Shown: piece by piece, positions 26,401 to 27,991 of the stretch
How positions within the stretch are numbered: the first letter of the stretch is position 1
Layout: the number at the start of each line of letters is the position of its first letter
DNA from: a virus
Length of the DNA: 27,991 nt
Virus record (IMG/VR): IMGVR_UViG_3300021599_001461
Span: 1 to 27,991 of that record
Reading direction: 5' to 3' (one strand)
Notes under the pieces: model-generated
Database searches by the model: none
Told to the model about the DNA's origin: nothing
What the model saw: only the letters and a program-made list of their open reading frames with translations
Translations under genes and position numbers: made by a program

Positions 26401-27991
26401 CCTTTTTGGAAATATACTTTACCAACACCAGCATTCTCGTCAAACAATGGAGAATTTGAAGAAAGATCACCATCTTTGATGGTAAACTGCCACAAATAGC
26501 AACCACCTGTTAGATTAAAAACAGATGTTCTTTGTTGAGTTCCGTCAGCAGGATCAGGAACATAAAGAGGGCGAACAATAGTTCTACGAAGGTCATAACC
26601 AATTAAAGAACAACCTCTGGGAACAATAGCGCCACCAGAAGCAGCGTTAAACTTGTAAAGAACGTTATCTGGGTTGCTGAGATCTAGAATAGAATTATCA
26701 TTCCATTGCTCTAGAGCTTGCTCGTAATTGAATACAGGGACATCGCCAGTAATTTGAACATTAGCTAGACTGTTTAGATTTCCAGCACTAACAACACCAG
26801 TTACAATAGAAACAAGAGTTTCGATTGTGTTTTGTACGTCAATACAGCTTAAAGCATTACCAGAAGGAAGAATTGGTTGATCTTCTTCGGTGCTGTTGGC
26901 AAAAGAAGGACCTGCTAGTAAAGTTAGATCTTTAGAATAAAGCTGATTGGTTACAGCTTTTTTCATCATATCTTTAGCAGCACTAAAAGCTACTACAGAT
27001 TGAGCTTCTTCTCCAATTAAACCATTGGCGATAGGATTGCCATTTTTATCAAAATAAGATCTAGCAGCTTGTACTGAATTGCTATTTCCTCCCGTTTTGA
27101 GGTCAGCAATTACAGCATCTACAATATAGCCAATATCACGCTGACAAATTGATTGACCAGGACCAGCTAAAGGTCCACTGGTTTCTGCTGGAAGACCAGC
27201 TAGAGAATTGGCAGTAATTCTATCAGTTACTAATGTGGTAAGCGAAGTGATTGCCGATCTTACATTAGCACAAGAATTAATATTAGTATTTGAACCAACC
27301 AGAGAATCTGGTGTAATTGTTAAATCTTTGTAAGCTAACTGGTTTGTTACTGCTTCGTTCATTAAATCACGAGCAGCATTAAAAGCTTGAATTGACTGAG
27401 CTTGCTCACCTTCTAGAGTATTAGCTAGCCAAGCATTTCCAGCAGCATTAAAATAATTTTTGATGAATTTACGGGTGTACTTATTACCGCCACCAAGGAA
27501 AATATCAAGAGATACAGCGTCTACAAAATAACCAATATCTCTCTTACACTTTTCATCACTTACAGGAACAACAAAACCAGGATTAAACGCTTGCATCGTA
27601 GCAAACGCTTCGTCAATAATAGCAGTTCTATTTTTCTGAATTAATCTGTAAGAATCAAAAAATCTTGAAAGGTCTGTAGTAATTTGATCTCCAGGAACTA
27701 CCCAATCGGTGCCCCATACAGACTCATCATATTGAATAGCAATTTCGCCAAATGCTCTATCAATAATTTCTTGTCTATTTGCTTCAATTAGGTTAGCGCC
27801 GTCAAGATATCTTGGTTCTGGATTAGTAACACCAACAACACCTGGGCGGTTATCGATATAGTGATTACCAGGCATCAACATGATGCTGAACTGGTCAAAT
27901 CTATCGTTATTTCTTCCTGGTAGGTATGAATAACGTGCTACTTCAATAAAGGCTCTTTGAATTGTTTTAAATGGTCTTAGAGGAGAATTGC
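17487..27991 (-). CDS. Giant virion structural/fibre-like protein, N-terminus outside the window
   Basis: The frame stays open past the first in-window ATG (27881) to the right edge; the preceding codons read NSPLRPFKTIQRAFIEVARY, then RFDQFSI, clearly coding. The true start is therefore outside and the protein exceeds 3,500 residues. Counting from 27881, about 79-375 and 925-1330 hold four related CxRDIGYxVDAV modules. About 430-870 has a right-handed beta-helix look (GGAIVPRGCSLIGYD; later FIQNVSVFAVGFFDHFLMES). The region 1330-2200 is mixed beta. About 2240-3300 has repeated fibre-type strands (for example NTNIAGTLTSNGTLTLRGST). Near 2898-2972 lies a TGGTGSGATFN/SAGSGYSDND unit. The C-terminus ends KVGWYLTEV. 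No cleavage site or signal peptide is visible. It is probably a main tail-fibre or baseplate-spanning virion protein of cyanomyoviruses. Confidence 0.85.
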   Translation of the reverse strand, partial: NSPLRPFKTIQRAFIEVARYSYLPGRNNDRFDQFSIMLMPGNHYIDNRPGVVGVTNPEPRYLDGANLIEANRQEIIDRAFGEIAIQYDESVWGTDWVVPGDQITTDLSRFFDSYRLIQKNRTAIIDEAFATMQAFNPGFVVPVSDEKCKRDIGYFVDAVSLDIFLGGGNKYTRKFIKNYFNAAGNAWLANTLEGEQAQSIQAFNAARDLMNEAVTNQLAYKDLTITPDSLVGSNTNINSCANVRSAITSLTTLVTDRITANSLAGLPAETSGPLAGPGQSICQRDIGYIVDAVIADLKTGGNSNSVQAARSYFDKNGNPIANGLIGEEAQSVVAFSAAKDMMKKAVTNQLYSKDLTLLAGPSFANSTEEDQPILPSGNALSCIDVQNTIETLVSIVTGVVSAGNLNSLANVQITGDVPVFNYEQALEQWNDNSILDLSNPDNVLYKFNAASGGAIVPRGCSLIGYDLRRTIVRPLYVPDPADGTQQRTSVFNLTGGCYLWQFTIKDGDLSSNSPLFDENAGVGKVYFQKGNTVNLAIPEYSHHKITIMTYADSDDLTDYYTKIGRAFAKFQPSIDNDGEFDALVQENRIVGPLSDTRRIDTIQVFDSAPPGTLTVKVTTKIDHGYFVDQYVAILNTGLNEAINGTVKVTAIDSTNPRVFEYEINATTAALGLVSGQIYTAASGLSTNAVAQAEIDSVESASPYVFNCSIRSTWGMCGMWADGAKATGFKSMVVAQYTGVSLQRDDRAFIRYDKFTNTWNQASLTDAFATVAYHTKGDAYWKDDWRNFHIRASDDAFIQNVSVFAVGFFDHFLMESGGDMSITNSNSNFGNTSLHAIGFKGFAFNQDKGGYITDIIPPRTINVSPTNEERIQYYTLDIQASNAQTNHTRLYIGSDDATNPADRPAATVSGYRIGARTEEKIYVKLDDGTYNSTIQPNGFVTYKASLETLNPAGIQIDNIAQDAANRIEDNKQLIQNEAYNYIIAKYPYLLTRQSITIAKCERDIGYFVDAVVQDLRLGGNVNTVQAAEGYYVGGSLAYINSELDETVEALDYVKNMCIAAMRNFDVLVKNCETEAGSAIVNVGDTTGLLVGMSVAEYSPASFLNNKLIDGVSPIITNIPTNTYIKRILDDQRIELGEASSKLTTGNVVPAQQSSTTAFLYFNYLFGAWSVVQPTKDDSLIQDTNYPECANVASTISQYFSDIFVILNQGLTPLGGREIDAHNLILGNKELIAEVAVDRMLTNYPGFQVPGGNQNCIDDIVDVLEAIAFNVKYGGNNKVYEAGEIYISGQHVEGEEDQAVFAFLQARDLAIQAMRNEPITITGSTKTQFIDPTVVEDPSSPACADVATTITSLTAIITQAIGTSTIPGTLVGVTKVIPTISSVTKVEPNIDFAGLSKRATLFTINTGNGTSNPHQFETGTPVRLVPKAKANTNPDKRVIRLPKGFSTNTKYYVIAPGRFTQPEDYSGTTYFDGSDQTKLMLAATKENAAAGIFIYSPETDSVDADVEIEVQRYVLDDTYDLHKYRCNIAGAGEIETDVAHIFDIPSASVTPQLVFFRIAEDILGSDLPEIAGAGTIDTQTYFYARFVTSKKFSIHTTHADAIAGVNSVSFVPGSGQNFYVFANKRNSPLRFEVAPVDNNGANLNDSGLWYLQVKDETSSNPNTQSILYRFKDIAAYGPGSGKIRTLDTWFTRLKDSRKQEDRVYRLRYVIPKYLETVRDPLNGFVLKVRTDDKRRLVPQKFILKPIGGAPSVARFDNPEQIGERIGYTKTELLENFGISAPTYDPYLSPKVVGSERTQSKIAFSIQSARKIEDIDSENEIIEYLEIVAFDHAITNEGLKNEIFSVVEVNFPQGGTFSVNNVGAGASNLVAWDGFSRGTGYIQGYFEENGKYYLVLKNITGELKYNNIVNTRFTQGSVFADLQSKPNSVGDPNGKDKSDRRDYLYRIEGANVYTLVPGDIITDDANNQYRVEEVRDVGNLEDTFYIFDIDTIQERIAGQQDGIYYLTCLRGNISPFPTGAGVGTNFRNFKFSQPISQLYPLNYKNDPVWFKQINSVLNDPPASISAADNYIHGLVTINDAKNSETKELVQDLIQQPALNTYNFIRAEQLTSPTLNPVGGSNILEAQEGNATSGSEDRYIPIAGDSDFPTEGKLYVELRRPSIARSGNHTFEYLGFGPGNYSTGFPLRQEVVLADVQDFYAQSKREDGGIVFYTGLNSNGDLYIGNRKVNAITGEETFLERAVLEESADDGGDDLGGLVTTFDTPVTFNDRITVEGNANFNNPVEISVAADEGTPLRVFSVVDADLGDDVTLGRQQFPQSNDGDITLGKNRINAAVYGITPRQLLGVAGQGYSIRTHFTNGLGPSNITPDQTGKFGSLQIVSYSTTQNPKPGDILLKGSEVGRSGSLGWVYANYYTEIADSSIQTIVSDGIRLEIQWAPGITNANVNVVAGSQLRITNFGANPNLNGIWTVISNGFDPDGTSCEIQIVATPAVGVLYTWSTVPGAKMEVGRSNWKETGVLGAEALRTETEIWGDYKLGINTLSRASDLAYLNGFVQTQTTPRANLDVVGDAFISGTNTSITVSNTGNQTKTTTKLDNAFLVGGNSATPNQAATLRVATIDIPAGSRATTTYRDGGRFGINTTININASTDLDRNLVVVGDGRITGNLLIQDDISVDGGDINTTNNVFNFINNNATVLNIAGDGEIFSIGNNADGSQNLNIGNNASTQVIEIGGKATITRLGIHKNSLDASVDIASVNDSAANKANIVIGGAWGNLNSQTTIGTFQTKIAGQLEIGTKYAPGTSTARLFTQARTLNLFDGDQTTTINFGPNATKMSIGSVGGNTYIRNTLNVDASTILNSELRLSGGLKSGIIEIQRGRFSTTPAAHVVGSLENPNIDFYRYETLGRRIDTAGETLWGGPEFLIAGGQIAGIDNVGAVDPDRLPGTYTFITPTGGTGSGATFNITITIVGEISIELVSAGSGYSDNDILTVTDNLLGGGGAADLTFQVNGVNAAGSNFYLPISTPATTDFAIGDLLLIDRGNAVTPDSVGDGSGGQITGLRNQANSEIVRVVGLTNVSNPSDPNGYRIEVVRAQEGTQARTDHPDSCVIAKLNKQANASFITGSDLDGNGVLEFPPNGITANGNNVNIGVAEFGGVITTNDYFRLSDSEIVKVAQVVSTEIQSLIITDGGVPESEVFKVESTTGNTKLLGNLSVGFGFNKLTVDGSTGNTNIAGTLTSNGTLTLRGSTVVNNQFFTITNGGATGTPERTTLQVDTATGNLTLNGGSINIYGTDGTTPRLTFNNSSGDFTTYGSFSALGTGTSTFGGGILVQGDATINGGDLTVNTGGALSFKVSNDKSVTLAGIPYFFNQNGGRKWVYSDESVIEATSNVNIFVNALSNTLVKLPSNPRMGDMIRIVDVGGNLNNITSLVVRAPDGIRVQGTLTNTARTLLTGVGSSTTFINYNGGELVVQTPFAGFALVYLSQANPDGTAGGPSSKVGWYLTEV
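23890..25105 (-). repeat. CxRDIGY modules 3 and 4 within the giant protein
   Basis: Two further copies, about 1,650 bases downstream of the first pair. Module 3 has CERDIGYFVDAVVQDLRLGG (near 24995) and ends with ECANVASTISQYFSD, but carries an insertion. Module 4 is diverged: CIDDIVDVLEAIAFNVKYGG (near 24233) and ACADVATTITSLTAIITQ. Both are led by a helix-plus-YPG(F) segment (KYPYLL, NYPGFQVP), like the NPGFVVP before module 1. Confidence 0.75.
26760..27647 (-). repeat. CxRDIGY modules 1 and 2 within the giant protein
   Basis: Two adjacent protein repeats. Each has a lead Cys in CKRDIGYFVDAV (near 27548) or CQRDIGYIVDAV (near 27152), then a GG(G)N turn. A helix such as QSIQAFNAARDLMNEAVTNQ or QSVVAFSAAKDMMKKAVTNQ comes next. 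Each closes with a second Cys segment (SCANVRSAITSLTTLVTD and SCIDVQNTIETLVSIVTG). Confidence 0.8.

Noticed and set aside
1-27991. tRNA genes, insertion sequences, CRISPR arrays, attachment sites
   Set aside because: No cloverleaf-like stretch, transposase or regular repeat-spacer pattern was seen; nearly all bases are coding.

Overview
The window looks like a late structural and accessory region of a T4-like cyanophage, a myovirus of marine Synechococcus or Prochlorococcus. This assignment is inferred from content; no marker such as a terminase, portal or photosystem gene is present to prove it. The supporting features are a giant fibre-like virion protein, several tail-collar-domain fibre proteins, a run of 2-oxoglutarate/Fe(II) oxygenases beside a tail-fibre assembly chaperone, and very tight same-strand packing. 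Every credible gene lies on the minus strand, so transcription runs from the right edge to the left edge.

Region 1 (27991 to 8062) holds seven virion protein genes with almost no space between them. The first is a giant protein of at least 3,500 residues that enters from beyond the right edge. Two tail-collar-domain proteins follow (415 and 294 aa). Next come three tandem paralogues (456, 555 and 477 aa) that share an Ig-like and C-terminal half but have three unrelated N-terminal domains. The last is a 935-aa fibre with Ig-like repeats and a collar domain.

Region 2 (8055 to 4041) is AT-rich and continues the same gene string. It encodes a 2OG-Fe(II) oxygenase with an HxE...H triad, a tail-fibre assembly chaperone-like protein, a PiuC-type oxygenase, a prolyl-4-hydroxylase-like oxygenase and two proteins I do not recognise. 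The position directly behind the fibre genes suggests that the fibres are folded and possibly hydroxylated by this set.

Region 3 (4040 to 1) begins with an 87-bp gap holding a perfect 8-bp stem hairpin and a sigma70-like promoter. A more GC-rich block follows: an SF2 (ResIII/DEAH) helicase, an HNH-type nuclease and a D12-class adenine-N6 methyltransferase, joined by overlapping ends. This is a possible restriction/modification-like or genome-processing cassette. It is followed by four small genes: a 66-aa protein, an out-of-frame zinc-ribbon coding segment, a 108-aa protein and a small membrane protein that runs off the left edge and has no in-window stop.

I see no tRNA, CRISPR array, insertion sequence or attachment site. 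No stretch longer than about 90 bases lacks a gene.
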